DNA of 64,000 nt from an uncultured Desulfuromusa sp. (GTDB lineage: Bacteria; Desulfobacterota; Desulfuromonadia; Desulfuromonadales; Geopsychrobacteraceae): the NCBI RefSeq assembly GCF_963675815.1, contig NZ_OY776574.1:738001-802000 (forward strand). Reading direction: 5' to 3'. The position numbers and the translations under genes are program-made. Of the stretch, positions 31,910-41,094 are shown piece by piece (position 1 is the stretch's first letter; each line of letters begins with the position of its first letter). The notes under the pieces were generated by a model. The model was not told where the DNA came from. It made no database searches and saw nothing but the letters and a program-made list of their open reading frames with translations.

Positions 31910-31957
31910 TCACAACATCTAGTATCTTTTTTATCACATCAACACAAGATGTTGTCG
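31910..31957. promoter_or_regulatory. tandem NrdR boxes upstream of nrdD
   Basis: TCACAACATCTAGTAT (31910-31925) and ACACAAGATGTTGTCG (31942-31957) each match the NrdR consensus ACACWATATATWGTGT at 12 of 16 positions. Their starts are 32 bases apart, the usual three-turn spacing of NrdR box pairs. NrdR represses RNR genes when dATP is plentiful. The rest of the 264-base gap shows nothing further. Confidence 0.6.
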
Positions 31958-32085
31958 ATCTCCTGTGGATATCCTGTGGAGTCAGAAGGCTAAGATGCCG
32001 CAATTACGACAGGTTTTTATGTCAACCTTAAAGTGATTATTGAACCAATTGCGGGCTCAAAAAAACAAAACAAGAGGGGGTAAAA

Positions 32086-33048
32086 TTAGCGGGGAAACCG
32101 ACGATTCAATACAGACAAAAAACGTTCAACGGTGGTTGCCCGTTTCAGCTTGCCCAGATCTCGTTGCAAGCAATCATCGGGGATAAAATTCAATAAATCC
32201 TTCAACTTCATCAGTGATTGGCGTTCACCACAGAACTTCACCAGATAGAGTGGTAACAGATCGTACAGAAACTCAAACAGCTCACTCCGTCGCTGTGCTT
32301 CATCAACCGAATCCGGTATATTCCCGCGAATCCGTTGAAATATCCATGGATCAGCCAAGGCCCCCCGACCAAGCATTAATCCTGCAACTTCAGTTTGCTG
32401 TAGCAGCTTTCGGCCCATAGGCGCATTATTAATGTCACCATTTGCAATAATGGGAAGCTTCGTCCGGGAGGCAACTTCTGCGGTTAATTCATGATCCGCC
32501 AGACCAGCATACTGCTGGATGACTGTCCGCGGATGAATGATCAGATAGTCGATACCGGAATCGACATAGAGAGGCAACAGTTCAAGCAACTGTCGTGAAT
32601 CACTGTATCCGGCGCGGCATTTAACCGAAAAACTTCCCTGAATGGATCGTCGCAGGGCGGCCAACAATTCAACAAGTTTTCCCGGCTCCCTGAGCAGTTC
32701 CCCTCCAGTCGCGCCGGTTGTCATCCGACCATAAGGACAACCGAGATTCAGATTCAAATGCCGACAGCCGGCATCCTGAACCTGTTTGGCTGCGTCAGCC
32801 AGGGCTCCGGCAGTATGACCAATGAGCTGGACAACCAAAGGAGTTTTCACACTGTGTGCTTCGATCCCTGCCAAATCTGCTCGGGCAATCCGCTTTCTTG
32901 ATTGTGCTTGAACCCGTATAAATTCAGTAAAAACGACATCAGGGCTATAGCGCTCATGATAAAAAGCGCGCAAAGCATCATTGGTCAGCCCCTGCATTGG
33001 AGCCAACATCAATGGTACTTTATCTTCTGACCAGGGGAGAGCGGTCAT
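32086..33048 (-). CDS. tRNA-dihydrouridine synthase
   Basis: The 320-residue FMN enzyme reduces uridine in the D-loop or elsewhere in tRNA. It has 'MLAPMQGLTNDALRAFY' (~14-30), the catalytic Cys in 'LNLNLGCPYGRMTTGATGG' (~97-115), 'KCRAGY' (~144-149) and 'IANGDINNAPMGRKLL' (~198-213). The MQG in place of the usual MAG variant and the overall length suggest the DusC-like group. The DUF3820 gene upstream overlaps it by 4 bases. Confidence 0.92.
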   Translation of the reverse strand: MTALPWSEDKVPLMLAPMQGLTNDALRAFYHERYSPDVVFTEFIRVQAQSRKRIARADLAGIEAHSVKTPLVVQLIGHTAGALADAAKQVQDAGCRHLNLNLGCPYGRMTTGATGGELLREPGKLVELLAALRRSIQGSFSVKCRAGYSDSRQLLELLPLYVDSGIDYLIIHPRTVIQQYAGLADHELTAEVASRTKLPIIANGDINNAPMGRKLLQQTEVAGLMLGRGALADPWIFQRIRGNIPDSVDEAQRRSELFEFLYDLLPLYLVKFCGERQSLMKLKDLLNFIPDDCLQRDLGKLKRATTVERFLSVLNRRFPR

Positions 33049-33284
33049 GAGTGCCCCTGGGAGATCAAAGGACGTAGCAAGCTCTCGAGCCCATTCACCT
33101 TGATTTCATATATTTCCAGCAATTGCCGCCCCAACAAACCTTCCGGCAACTGATGACCAACCAGCCAGACGACATAGGGCTCCGGAAGATCGAGCAGCAA
33201 TCTGCCCGCATGTTTTCCATAGGGCATGCGAGCCGTCGCCAGAATTCTGAGTTGTTGTGGGTCAGGAAAAACCTCTTCAGACAT
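33045..33284 (-). CDS. DUF3820 family protein
   Basis: The 79-residue protein contains the DUF3820 core 'RMPYGKHAGRLLLDLPEPYV' (~19-38). GGAGAAC lies 4 bases before ATG 33284, which I prefer to in-frame codons further upstream (to 33353). It overlaps the dus gene by 4 bases, a typical coupled pair. The family has been described as a quorum-sensing-regulated virulence factor in Pseudomonas, but the function is unknown here. Confidence 0.85.
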   Translation of the reverse strand: MSEEVFPDPQQLRILATARMPYGKHAGRLLLDLPEPYVVWLVGHQLPEGLLGRQLLEIYEIKVNGLESLLRPLISQGHS

Positions 33285-33398
33285 GATTGTTCTCCAGCAG
33301 GCTTTCGACACAGTACAGAATAAAAATCGACTTGTATCACAAAAGCTGGTCACGACTCCACGATATCCGGCAAAGAAAAAAACATCCCAATCTCCGTA

Positions 33399-33418
33399 AA
33401 ATTATTGTACAATAATTT
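33399..33418. repeat. perfect 20-bp palindrome upstream of the kinase gene
   Basis: AAATTATTGT followed by ACAATAATTT is a perfect palindrome, located 37 bases before the kinase start and 115 bases before the divergent DUF3820 start. It is probably an operator; the protein is unknown. Confidence 0.55.
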
Positions 33419-33454
33419 GTTTTTTTAAATCTCTTGTCTCTTGACGGAATTTTG

Positions 33455-35860
33455 ATGCGCTTATCTGGGAAAATCATGATATCTCCGTGGCTGTGGTGTC
33501 CGCTTCTTGGACTTCTATTGCTTGGCGCATCCCTTATCGATCACCCATCCCTGCTAAAACTTGAGTATCCTGCCTATGATCAGTTCCTTAAATTCAGGAA
33601 AACTCTCAGAAATGATCAGGTCGTTTTGATCGCTACGGATCAATCATCCCGTCATACAGCATCAGGCAATCTATCTGATTCCTCCCTTGATCCGACAGTC
33701 ATAATCAACAAGGTTCAACAGCTGGGAGGGAAAACAATAGCCTTATTGGTTTTACCAGATGATCAAAAGCACGACGTTTCTGCCAACCAAACCCTCATGA
33801 ACAGCCTTAAAATCCATCAGGTCATTATCCCAACCCGTAGCATCCGGAACAAAAATTCTTCTATAGAATCAAAATCTTACATGGCTTTGATCTCTGCAAA
33901 TCAACCACTGCCTGACATCCAGCATCTTCTGCTCGATCGTCAGAACCCTCTGGCTCACTATCTCCAAAATCGACCAGAGGTTCCAAGTTTCCCATCACCA
34001 CATCTTCATCCGGATCAAAGCCTTCTTACCGGCCATCTGATTTTCACCCCCGATCCAGACGGGAAGATACGCAACCAGGCTCTACTGCTGCCCGGCATGA
34101 AACAGTTCATCCCCTCACTTCCGCTGCAACTGGCACTTCAAGCTCAAGGTGAAAGCCTGAAAAACTTACGAACGCTACCAGCAAAGCTGGCAGGGATACT
34201 ACAAACTCCTACTTTGAAAATTCCAGTCAGCGGTTACTACCGCATGCTCTTTGACATCCGTCCTGAACAGCTTCCCTTCCAAACGTACAATGTTCATGAC
34301 TTGCTGCAAGGACACCTGAAACAGAATGCATTCCGGGATAAAGTCATCCTCATAGGACCAACCAACAGTTACGGAGACAACCATCAGGTTGCTGGATATG
34401 GCAATTTGAGTACCAGTGAGATGGCGGCACTCACAACAGCGACCCTGTTGAACAGCTCTGCTCCCCGGCGCTCGGATTGGGCATGGTTATTAGAAACATC
34501 CGTGATGTTTTATTTTGCAATTCTCATCACCCTGCTTATTCCCAGGCTCTCATTCCGCACCGGATTTGCTCTTCTGCTCCTGTTCTTAGTCGGCTGGATC
34601 CTTGTTGCGGCGGGGGCGCTGATCATGTTCGGCTTATGGTTGAAAATTGTTCCCGCTATTACTTTCTGTCTGCTCAGCTTTATTCTGGTACGTTGGCACG
34701 TTGAACATCAGGAGAGACATCTGCACAAACAGGAAAACTACAGGGTCCTGGCTCAGCGCTTTCAGGAACAGGGGATTCTCGATCTGGCACTGGAAAAAGC
34801 TCTTTTGATTGAGCCTAAAATAAAATCGGGCAAGGAGATACTCTATAATCTCGGGCTGGAATTTGAGCGAAAAAGAATGCCGCATAAAGCAGTCATTATT
34901 TATCAACATCTCTTAAAAGGCGGACGTTTCCGCGACATAAAAAATCGCCTGAAACAACTGGTCAAAAATGAACAAACAGTTATTCATAGTCGTGATAATA
35001 ATGCCACCGTTATTCTGAATCAACCCGGAGAGAAACCAACTCTGGGTCGCTATCGAATTGAGAAGGAACTTGGTCAGGGAGCGATGGGGACTGTTTATCT
35101 CGGCATCGACCCCAGAATTAATCGTCAGGTTGCGATCAAGACACTCGCATATCAGCAGATTGATCAGGAAAAATTGGCCCAGGTCAAAGACCGTTTTTTT
35201 CGTGAAGCCGAAGCGGCCGGTAATCTCAGCCACCCTAATATCGTGACAATCTATGACGTTGGTGAAGAGAGCGACCTTGCATTTTTTGCCATGGAACTCC
35301 TTGAAGGTGAAAATCTCGGCCATTACTGCCAACCAAAGAAACGGTTGCCGGTTATTCGCGTGATCAAAATCATCTCACAAGTTGCCTTAGCCCTGGACTA
35401 TGCTCACCGTCAGGGAGTGATTCATCGAGATATCAAGCCGGCAAATATCATCATGCTGCCGACAGGACAGATCAAAGTGACAGATTTCGGCATTGCCCGG
35501 ATCACCACAAGCTCTCAGACAGAAACCGGCATTATCCTTGGAACCCCAAGCTATATGTCACCGGAGCAAGTTGCCGGGAAAAAAGTGGATGGCCGCTCGG
35601 ACCTTTTCTCTCTGGGAATCGTCATGTACGAGCTTTTCAGTGGCGAAAAACCTTTTCAGGGGGAAAGCATGGCCGCCCTGATGTACAACATTTCCAGTGC
35701 CAGTTACCGTCCACTGGCGGATCTTTGTCCAAAACTTCCGGCTCTCTGCTATACGATTGTCGATAAATTACTGCAGAAAACAGCGACGCGACGCTATAAA
35801 TCTGCGGCAATTCTCCAGCAGGAATTACTGATGCTACAGAAACAGTTGGAAAAACAATGA
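33455..35860 (+). CDS. CHASE2-domain serine/threonine protein kinase
   Basis: The 801-residue membrane protein has a first helix (~10-28), an extracytoplasmic CHASE2 sensor (~30-310, 'YPAYDQFLKFRKTLRNDQVV' at its start), three helices (~335-425) and a helical linker with TPR-like character. A C-terminal Hanks-type kinase domain (~532-795) has 'LGQGAMGTVYLG', catalytic 'HRDIKPANI', 'DFGIA' and 'GTPSYMSPEQ'. All key residues are present. ATG 33455 is preceded by ACGGAA. PP2C phosphatase and FHA genes follow, making a complete phosphorylation module. Confidence 0.92.
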   Translation: MRLSGKIMISPWLWCPLLGLLLLGASLIDHPSLLKLEYPAYDQFLKFRKTLRNDQVVLIATDQSSRHTASGNLSDSSLDPTVIINKVQQLGGKTIALLVLPDDQKHDVSANQTLMNSLKIHQVIIPTRSIRNKNSSIESKSYMALISANQPLPDIQHLLLDRQNPLAHYLQNRPEVPSFPSPHLHPDQSLLTGHLIFTPDPDGKIRNQALLLPGMKQFIPSLPLQLALQAQGESLKNLRTLPAKLAGILQTPTLKIPVSGYYRMLFDIRPEQLPFQTYNVHDLLQGHLKQNAFRDKVILIGPTNSYGDNHQVAGYGNLSTSEMAALTTATLLNSSAPRRSDWAWLLETSVMFYFAILITLLIPRLSFRTGFALLLLFLVGWILVAAGALIMFGLWLKIVPAITFCLLSFILVRWHVEHQERHLHKQENYRVLAQRFQEQGILDLALEKALLIEPKIKSGKEILYNLGLEFERKRMPHKAVIIYQHLLKGGRFRDIKNRLKQLVKNEQTVIHSRDNNATVILNQPGEKPTLGRYRIEKELGQGAMGTVYLGIDPRINRQVAIKTLAYQQIDQEKLAQVKDRFFREAEAAGNLSHPNIVTIYDVGEESDLAFFAMELLEGENLGHYCQPKKRLPVIRVIKIISQVALALDYAHRQGVIHRDIKPANIIMLPTGQIKVTDFGIARITTSSQTETGIILGTPSYMSPEQVAGKKVDGRSDLFSLGIVMYELFSGEKPFQGESMAALMYNISSASYRPLADLCPKLPALCYTIVDKLLQKTATRRYKSAAILQQELLMLQKQLEKQ

Positions 35861-36579
35861 AGCTCCAAGTCTGTGCAAAAACGGATATCGGCCTGACAAG
35901 AAAAAATAATGAAGATTCACTTTATGTCGATAAAGAACAGGGGTTGTTTATTATTGCTGACGGCATGGGAGGACACGCTGCCGGCGAAATTGCCAGCCGG
36001 ATAGCGGTCGACACAGTTCGTCAAGCCCTGCAGACAATCGACAGGGCCAACATTCTCGAACAGTTAAAGCACGCCATAGAGAAAGCCAACCGGGATGTTG
36101 TAAAAGCCGCCAATAACAATAATTCCTGGAAAGGGATGGGAACCACATTGACGGTTTTGCTCCTGGATCAGCAGCATGGATTTCTCGCCCACGTCGGAGA
36201 TAGCCGTGCCTACTGTTTAGACGACGACCAACTGCGACAATTGAGCGATGATCATTCATTGGTCGCTGAACAATTGCGTCGGGAATTGATTTCCATAGAG
36301 GATGCGAAAAATTCCGGCATCGGAGGCATTTTATTGCAGGCAGTCGGTGTTTCTTCAACATTGGACATCTGCCTGAAGCATATCCCGTTAGTCGCTGGAG
36401 AATATTTTCTGCTCTGCAGCGACGGCCTCAGCAATATGCTCACAGATGCAGAGATTGAACACATCCTCAAAGAGGCAGAAAACTTGAACTCCTGCTGTGA
36501 CCAACTGATTGATGCAGCAATTGTCGCTGGAGGCAAAGACAACATCACAGTCATAGTCGTGAAAATAGACAAGATTTAA
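35857..36579 (+). CDS. PP2C-family serine/threonine phosphatase
   Basis: The 240-residue cytoplasmic phosphatase has the metal-binding motifs 'DGMGGHAAGE' (~37-46), 'AHVGDSRAY' (~108-116), 'CSDGLSNM' (~186-193) and 'GGKDNITVI' (~226-234). It overlaps the kinase gene by 4 bases (ATGA) and should reverse its phosphorylations. Regulation is by co-expression with the kinase. Confidence 0.93.
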   Translation: MKLQVCAKTDIGLTRKNNEDSLYVDKEQGLFIIADGMGGHAAGEIASRIAVDTVRQALQTIDRANILEQLKHAIEKANRDVVKAANNNNSWKGMGTTLTVLLLDQQHGFLAHVGDSRAYCLDDDQLRQLSDDHSLVAEQLRRELISIEDAKNSGIGGILLQAVGVSSTLDICLKHIPLVAGEYFLLCSDGLSNMLTDAEIEHILKEAENLNSCCDQLIDAAIVAGGKDNITVIVVKIDKI

Positions 36580-36714
36580 CCTGGTCGAGATCATCCTTAA
36601 AATGGCGCGGGAAGGCACGGAAGTGTAATGGAAAACAAGGCGTAGCCATCTATGAGGGACAAAGAATTCGACTTATCGGCATAGCTAACTAAAAAAATGA
36701 AAAGGGAGAGTGCA

Positions 36715-37089
36715 ATGTTAAAAATCAGCTTGAAGTGTCAGGAAAAAACCATCGAAACATTTGAAACTGGCAATGAAAAAATCAGTATCGGCCGCAATCC
36801 GGCAAATGACATTCAAATTGACAATCCTGCCGTTTCAGGATCCCATGCCGTCATCAGAAAAGTCATGAATACCTATTATATGGAAGACCTGGGAAGCACA
36901 AACGGAACATTTGTAAATGAAAAAAAAATAAGCAAATACGAACTACTCGATGGCGACGAAGTCATTATCGGTAAGCACAGACTTGAATTTCATCTGTTCA
37001 ATGGCGGCAGTCAAACCTTGGGAGATTTTGACAAAACGGTTATTCTGGATACCCGCAAACAAAAAGAATTGCTAGATAAAAATCGTTGA
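36715..37089 (+). CDS. FHA-domain protein
   Basis: The 124-residue protein is essentially one FHA domain with 'ISIGRNPANDIQIDNPAVSG' (~21-40), 'SGSHAVI' and 'LGSTNGTFVNEKKI' (~58-71), the phosphothreonine-binding residues. The C-terminal tail contains Thr in 'FDKTVILDT', a likely kinase target. GGGAGAG precedes ATG 36715. It lies 135 bases after the PP2C gene and is a probable substrate or adaptor of the kinase. A weak hairpin (about 37103-37142) follows. Confidence 0.9.
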   Translation: MLKISLKCQEKTIETFETGNEKISIGRNPANDIQIDNPAVSGSHAVIRKVMNTYYMEDLGSTNGTFVNEKKISKYELLDGDEVIIGKHRLEFHLFNGGSQTLGDFDKTVILDTRKQKELLDKNR

Positions 37090-37197
37090 GATTGTTGCAA
37101 TAAAAAAGCTCTCGGTCAACAAACAGATAGACTGAGAGCTTTCAGCAACATAAGAGGTACCGGCCACCGCTAAGCAGCAGGAAAAAAATGATGACGG

Positions 37198-37512
37198 TTA
37201 TTTAACGTGGCAACGGCTGCAACTCTTTTTCGCTGCAAAGGCTGTGGTCCCGTTGTGACATTTACCACAGAGCTCACCAGCGTAAATTTGATCCATCGTG
37301 ATCTTAACAGTGCCCTGCTTCATCTTCGGGAACATCCCTTTGTTGTGGCAATCCTTACAGCTGAAACCGGCATCTTTATGAACTGTGCCGGAAAATGCAA
37401 CCGGTCCCAGAGAGGATTGGTCAAAGGAGAGAGTTTTCCCTGGGGGCACAGCGATGGCAGCAGTCACGCCACAAAAAATCAATACAGACAGCAGAAGAGT
37501 GATTTTTTTCAT
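37198..37512 (-). CDS. periplasmic triheme c-type cytochrome (c7-like)
   Basis: The 104-residue protein has a signal peptide (1-21, 'LLLSVLIFCGVTAAIA') and three heme motifs, CKDCH, CGKCH and CSRCH. Additional His residues include the one in 'TVHKDAGFSC'. This is a compact periplasmic shuttle like the Geobacter c7 family, although the last heme lies only two residues from the C-terminus. AAGGAT precedes ATG 37512; the longer reading from 37575 is rejected. It could carry electrons to the outer-membrane conduits encoded at 45-64 kb. Confidence 0.87.
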   Translation of the reverse strand: MKKITLLLSVLIFCGVTAAIAVPPGKTLSFDQSSLGPVAFSGTVHKDAGFSCKDCHNKGMFPKMKQGTVKITMDQIYAGELCGKCHNGTTAFAAKKSCSRCHVK

Positions 37513-37663
37513 TGAGTTTATCCTTTTTGTGAGAGAGGCTTTCGAAATACCATCCAACTTGACACTACGCACCATAATCGGAATTGGCTATCAGCGTCAA
37601 TACGAGATCGAATAAAGTAAGAAGTCATATGAAAATTAATAAAAATAGGTTAGAATATTCTCC

Positions 37664-37701
37664 TGATTTATCTGTTCCCAGATATCTTTTCAGATAAATC
37701 A
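37664..37701. repeat. 11-bp inverted repeat upstream of the HDOD-EAL-like gene
   Basis: TGATTTATCTG (37664-37674) and CAGATAAATCA (37691-37701) are a perfect inverted repeat with a 16-base spacer, ending 29 bases before the start codon. It could be a two-half-site operator or an mRNA hairpin; no T-run follows. Confidence 0.5.
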
Positions 37702-37730
37702 AAGACATATTCAAAGCAGAGGAAAATATT

Positions 37731-38942
37731 TTGGAACATTTTATTGCCAGACAACCGATTTTTGATACCAAGGGTCGGGTTTACGCCTACGAACTTCTGT
37801 TTCGCTCAGGACTGCATAATTATTTTGATTGTGAGGACCAGGATCTTGCTGCGGCCAGTGTTATTGCCAACAGCAACCTCCTCTTTGACCTGACGGAAAT
37901 GACCGGTGGCACCAGGGCTTTCATTAACTGCACCAGGACTGTCCTCCGGGAAGACTTGATGACCACCCTGCCCCGGCAGCAAGCCGTTGTAGAAATTCTG
38001 GAAGATGTTGAACCGGATAGTGACGTTATCGCAGCCTGCCAACGACTGAAAAAGCAAGGATATACCCTTGCCCTGGATGACTTTGTCTATCATGAAAACC
38101 TCGAACCGCTGCTTGAACTGGCTGATATCATCAAAGTTGATTTTCTTCTCAGCGATGTCGCTGAACAAGAACGTCTGGCAAAAGAAATGATTCCACGCGG
38201 GATCAAAATGTTGGCTGAAAAGGTTGAAACCCACGAAGTCTATGAGCATGCGAAAAAAATGGGCTATCAATTATTCCAGGGCTATTTCTTTGCCAGACCG
38301 GTGATCATTTCCAGGAAAGATATTCCCACCAATAAAATCCAATTTTTACGGATTCTCAAGGATATTCACGCACAGGAAGTTGATTTCAAAAAACTCGCAC
38401 TCACCATCCAGAGTGAGGTTTCTCTGTCTTACAAACTGCTCAAACTGATTAATTCCGCAGCCTTTGCCTTACGTCATAAGGTGACGTCAATCCTGCAGGC
38501 ATTATCTTTGCTCGGGCTCCGAGAAATCCGCTCCTGGGTCTCCCTTCTATCCATTGCATCCATGGCCGATGACAAACCCGCTGAACTGGTTGTCAGTTCC
38601 CTCATCAGAGCCAGACTCTGTGAGCAACTGGCGCAAACCTGTAAAATGGGAGACAGACAATCCGATCTCTTCCTGATGGGGTTGTTTTCTCTTCTGGATG
38701 CCATCATGTCGCGCCCGATCGATGAGATACTCCAGGAAATTACCGTCGAAGAAGATATTCTGGAAGCATTAACGGGACAGCAGGGAAAACTTCGATCCAT
38801 CCTGGATCTGGTGATTGCAACAGAAAAAGGGGAGTGGGAACAGATATCAAGACTGACTCGGGAACTCGACATTGAAGAAGAATTCCTTTCTGCCACGTAC
38901 CTTGATGCCGTCAAATGGGCTCAGGATATCTATACGATGTAA
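37731..38942 (+). CDS. EAL-like/HDOD signalling protein (YuxH type)
   Basis: The 403-residue protein has an N-terminal EAL-derived domain ('FIARQPIFDTKGRVYAYELL', 2-21; 'YTLALDDFVYHENLEPLLEL' ~108-127). A C-terminal HDOD domain (~200-390) contains 'LSYKLLKLINSAAF' and 'SILQALSLLGLREIRSWV'. The EAL motif is degenerate (YELLF), so c-di-GMP hydrolysis is unlikely; such YuxH proteins are regulators. TTG 37731 is the start because AGAGGA lies 9 bases upstream and no ATG is near. Confidence 0.9.
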   Translation: MEHFIARQPIFDTKGRVYAYELLFRSGLHNYFDCEDQDLAAASVIANSNLLFDLTEMTGGTRAFINCTRTVLREDLMTTLPRQQAVVEILEDVEPDSDVIAACQRLKKQGYTLALDDFVYHENLEPLLELADIIKVDFLLSDVAEQERLAKEMIPRGIKMLAEKVETHEVYEHAKKMGYQLFQGYFFARPVIISRKDIPTNKIQFLRILKDIHAQEVDFKKLALTIQSEVSLSYKLLKLINSAAFALRHKVTSILQALSLLGLREIRSWVSLLSIASMADDKPAELVVSSLIRARLCEQLAQTCKMGDRQSDLFLMGLFSLLDAIMSRPIDEILQEITVEEDILEALTGQQGKLRSILDLVIATEKGEWEQISRLTRELDIEEEFLSATYLDAVKWAQDIYTM

Positions 38943-38968
38943 ACTCAAACACAATAGAAAAGGTCACC

Positions 38969-39364
38969 ATGGCAGAAAAAATTAATCGTTCAGATCAAGA
39001 ATGGCAACAACTATTAACTCCTGAAGCTTATTCCGTTGCCCGTAAAGCAGGGACTGAAACCCCTTTCAGTGGTCGTTACTGGGATCATCACGACAAGGGG
39101 GTATATCGCTGTATCTGTTGCGGACTGGATTTGTTTCACTCCGAAAGTAAATTTGATTCCGGGACCGGTTGGCCCAGTTTTTACCAACCAATAGCGGCTG
39201 AAAACATAACGACCAAGGAAGATAGGAGCCTCTTCCGGGTCCGCACCGAAGCTCTTTGTGCCGGTTGTGATGCTCATTTAGGACACGTATTCCCTGATGG
39301 ACCGCAACCAACAGGATTACGCTTTTGCATGAATTCGGCAGCCCTTGATTTTATTCCTGAATAA
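38969..39364 (+). CDS. msrB: peptide-methionine (R)-S-oxide reductase
   Basis: The 131-residue enzyme repairs oxidised methionine. It has zinc-binding 'CICCG' (~50-54) and 'CAGCDAHLGH' (~98-107), 'GTGWPSF' (~69-75) and the catalytic Cys in 'RFCMNSAAL' (~118-126). ATG 38969 has AAAGGT upstream; in-frame codons from 38915 overlap the HDOD gene and are rejected. Confidence 0.94.
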   Translation: MAEKINRSDQEWQQLLTPEAYSVARKAGTETPFSGRYWDHHDKGVYRCICCGLDLFHSESKFDSGTGWPSFYQPIAAENITTKEDRSLFRVRTEALCAGCDAHLGHVFPDGPQPTGLRFCMNSAALDFIPE

Positions 39365-39440
39365 AACCATTGAACATAAAGAACAATTGACAGGCTTTTT
39401 GCGGCAAGGTACAACAAACGCCTTTTCCCAAGGAGAGCAA

Positions 39441-39863
39441 ATGTCAAACAAGCAGTTATCAGCTGGTGATCACATCACCTCTAAATGTACCAAATGTAAA
39501 GATACAACCAATCACACGATTGTCGCGATGGTCGAAAATACTGTCGCCCGGGTCCAGTGTAATACCTGTGGTGGAACCCATAATTATCGCGATGCCAGCA
39601 TAAAAAAATCAGTCCCCAGAGGTAAAACAAGCACTGCCAAACCTGTAAAAAGCAGTAAAATAGAAACCGACTGGGAAAACCGGATCAATACGGTTAACCC
39701 CGCAGAAGCCACTCCCTACACCATTAAAATGGTAGTTAATATAGGGGACATCATTCAACATCCAACTTTTGGTCTTGGCTGCGTCATGAACACCATCAAG
39801 CCAAATAAAATGGAAGTCAGCTTTCGCAGTGGAATTAAACTGTTACGCTGTCAAGTGGCGTAA
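39441..39863 (+). CDS. hypothetical protein with zinc-ribbon-like N-terminus
   Basis: The 140-residue protein begins with paired Cys motifs, C-T-K-C and C-N-T-C (~14-47), that resemble a zinc ribbon. A basic linker follows, then a C-terminal CarD/SH3-like segment ('VNIGDIIQHPTFGLGCVMNT', ~98-117). AAGGAGAG precedes ATG 39441. The C-terminal 'GDxIxHPxFGxGxV' motif occurs in several nucleic-acid-associated proteins, so RNA or DNA binding is plausible but unproven. Confidence 0.75.
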   Translation: MSNKQLSAGDHITSKCTKCKDTTNHTIVAMVENTVARVQCNTCGGTHNYRDASIKKSVPRGKTSTAKPVKSSKIETDWENRINTVNPAEATPYTIKMVVNIGDIIQHPTFGLGCVMNTIKPNKMEVSFRSGIKLLRCQVA

Positions 39864-39953
39864 TTATCTGCTGGAAAGAATTGACAAGTTTTTGCTCTTA
39901 CTGTTTATTGATGGTAATTTTTTATCATCAATACTCATCAGGTAGAAATATCG

Positions 39954-41000
39954 ATGTCCGGATCTGAACATAAAAGCGCTGGATTCATTCTCACCCTGGC
40001 CGCATTGATCATCATTATTGCCGGGCTCAAAACCGCCCAGGCGCTTCTGGTTCCATTTCTCCTCGCCTTCTTTATTTCAGTCATTTGTGCAGGACCTTTT
40101 TTCTGGTTGCAGCAGCGTAAAATCCCCGCGCCCGTTGCCCTGTTACTGGTCATCAGTGTTGTTATGCTCGGCGGGTTAGTGGTAGTGACTCTGATTGGAA
40201 CGTCCGTCAACGACTTCACCAATGAGCTTCCCGTGTATCAGGACAAATTGCGGATTCAGACCCTCACCCTGTTTGACTGGTTGGACAAATTAGGAATCAA
40301 AATATCAAAACAGATCCTGCTCGAACATTTTAATCCCGGATCAATTATGCAGTCTGCAGCCAGCATGCTGGCGACAGCAGGAGGAGTCCTGACCAACTCT
40401 TTCATGATTATGCTGACAGTCGTTTTTATCCTTTTTGAAGCAGCAGGTATGCCCAATAAGCTCCGTGCCGCATTGCCGGATGCTGACTCATCATTGGCCT
40501 CTTTTGAAAAATTTTCTACCAGCGTTCGCCAATACCTTGTGATTAAAACTATTGTCAGCCTCGGAACCGGGCTGGTAGTGACAATCGGACTGTTGCTACT
40601 CGGTCTTGATTATGCACCCTTGTGGGGAATGATCGCATTTCTCCTGAATTATGTTCCTAATATCGGCTCAATTATTGCGGCTATTCCGGCCATCCTTCTA
40701 GCTGTTGTTCAACTGGGACCCATCCACGCCCTGCTGGTTGCAGTTCTTTATCTGGTCACAAATGTAATCATGGGAAATGCTGTTGAACCCAGGATGATGG
40801 GGCAGAAACTTGGTCTTTCAGCCTTGGTCATCTTTATTTCTCTGGTATTCTGGGGTTGGGTTCTCGGCCCCGTCGGAATGTTGCTTTCAGTTCCTCTGAC
40901 GATGGTAGTTAAAATTGCTCTGGAAGTGAATGATTCAACGCGTTGGATGGCCATCCTGCTCAGCTCTGATGTCCCGGCAAAAACTGCTGCTGAAAAGTGA
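39954..41000 (+). CDS. AI-2E family transporter (PerM/YdiK type)
   Basis: The 348-residue inner-membrane protein has about eight helices. The family signature 'LNYVPNIGSIIAAIPAILLA' is at ~226-245, and 'EPRMMGQKLGLSALVIFISL' is at ~280-299. Members export small molecules or ions, and the AI-2 name does not prove a quorum-sensing role. AGGTAG precedes the ATG weakly. No partner gene is adjacent. Confidence 0.88.
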   Translation: MSGSEHKSAGFILTLAALIIIIAGLKTAQALLVPFLLAFFISVICAGPFFWLQQRKIPAPVALLLVISVVMLGGLVVVTLIGTSVNDFTNELPVYQDKLRIQTLTLFDWLDKLGIKISKQILLEHFNPGSIMQSAASMLATAGGVLTNSFMIMLTVVFILFEAAGMPNKLRAALPDADSSLASFEKFSTSVRQYLVIKTIVSLGTGLVVTIGLLLLGLDYAPLWGMIAFLLNYVPNIGSIIAAIPAILLAVVQLGPIHALLVAVLYLVTNVIMGNAVEPRMMGQKLGLSALVIFISLVFWGWVLGPVGMLLSVPLTMVVKIALEVNDSTRWMAILLSSDVPAKTAAEK

Positions 41001-41094
41001 TGGCAGCGGAAAAACCTGCCCCTGCATTTAATTTTGACACCATACTCTTGCCAACCAGCCACAGGAGAGAAGAAATACCTGAAGCCTCATGGTC

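Noticed and set aside
37238..37255. TGTGA-N6-CCACA resembling a CRP-like site
   Set aside because: It lies inside the triheme cytochrome coding region, with one poor half-site, and no promoter follows.
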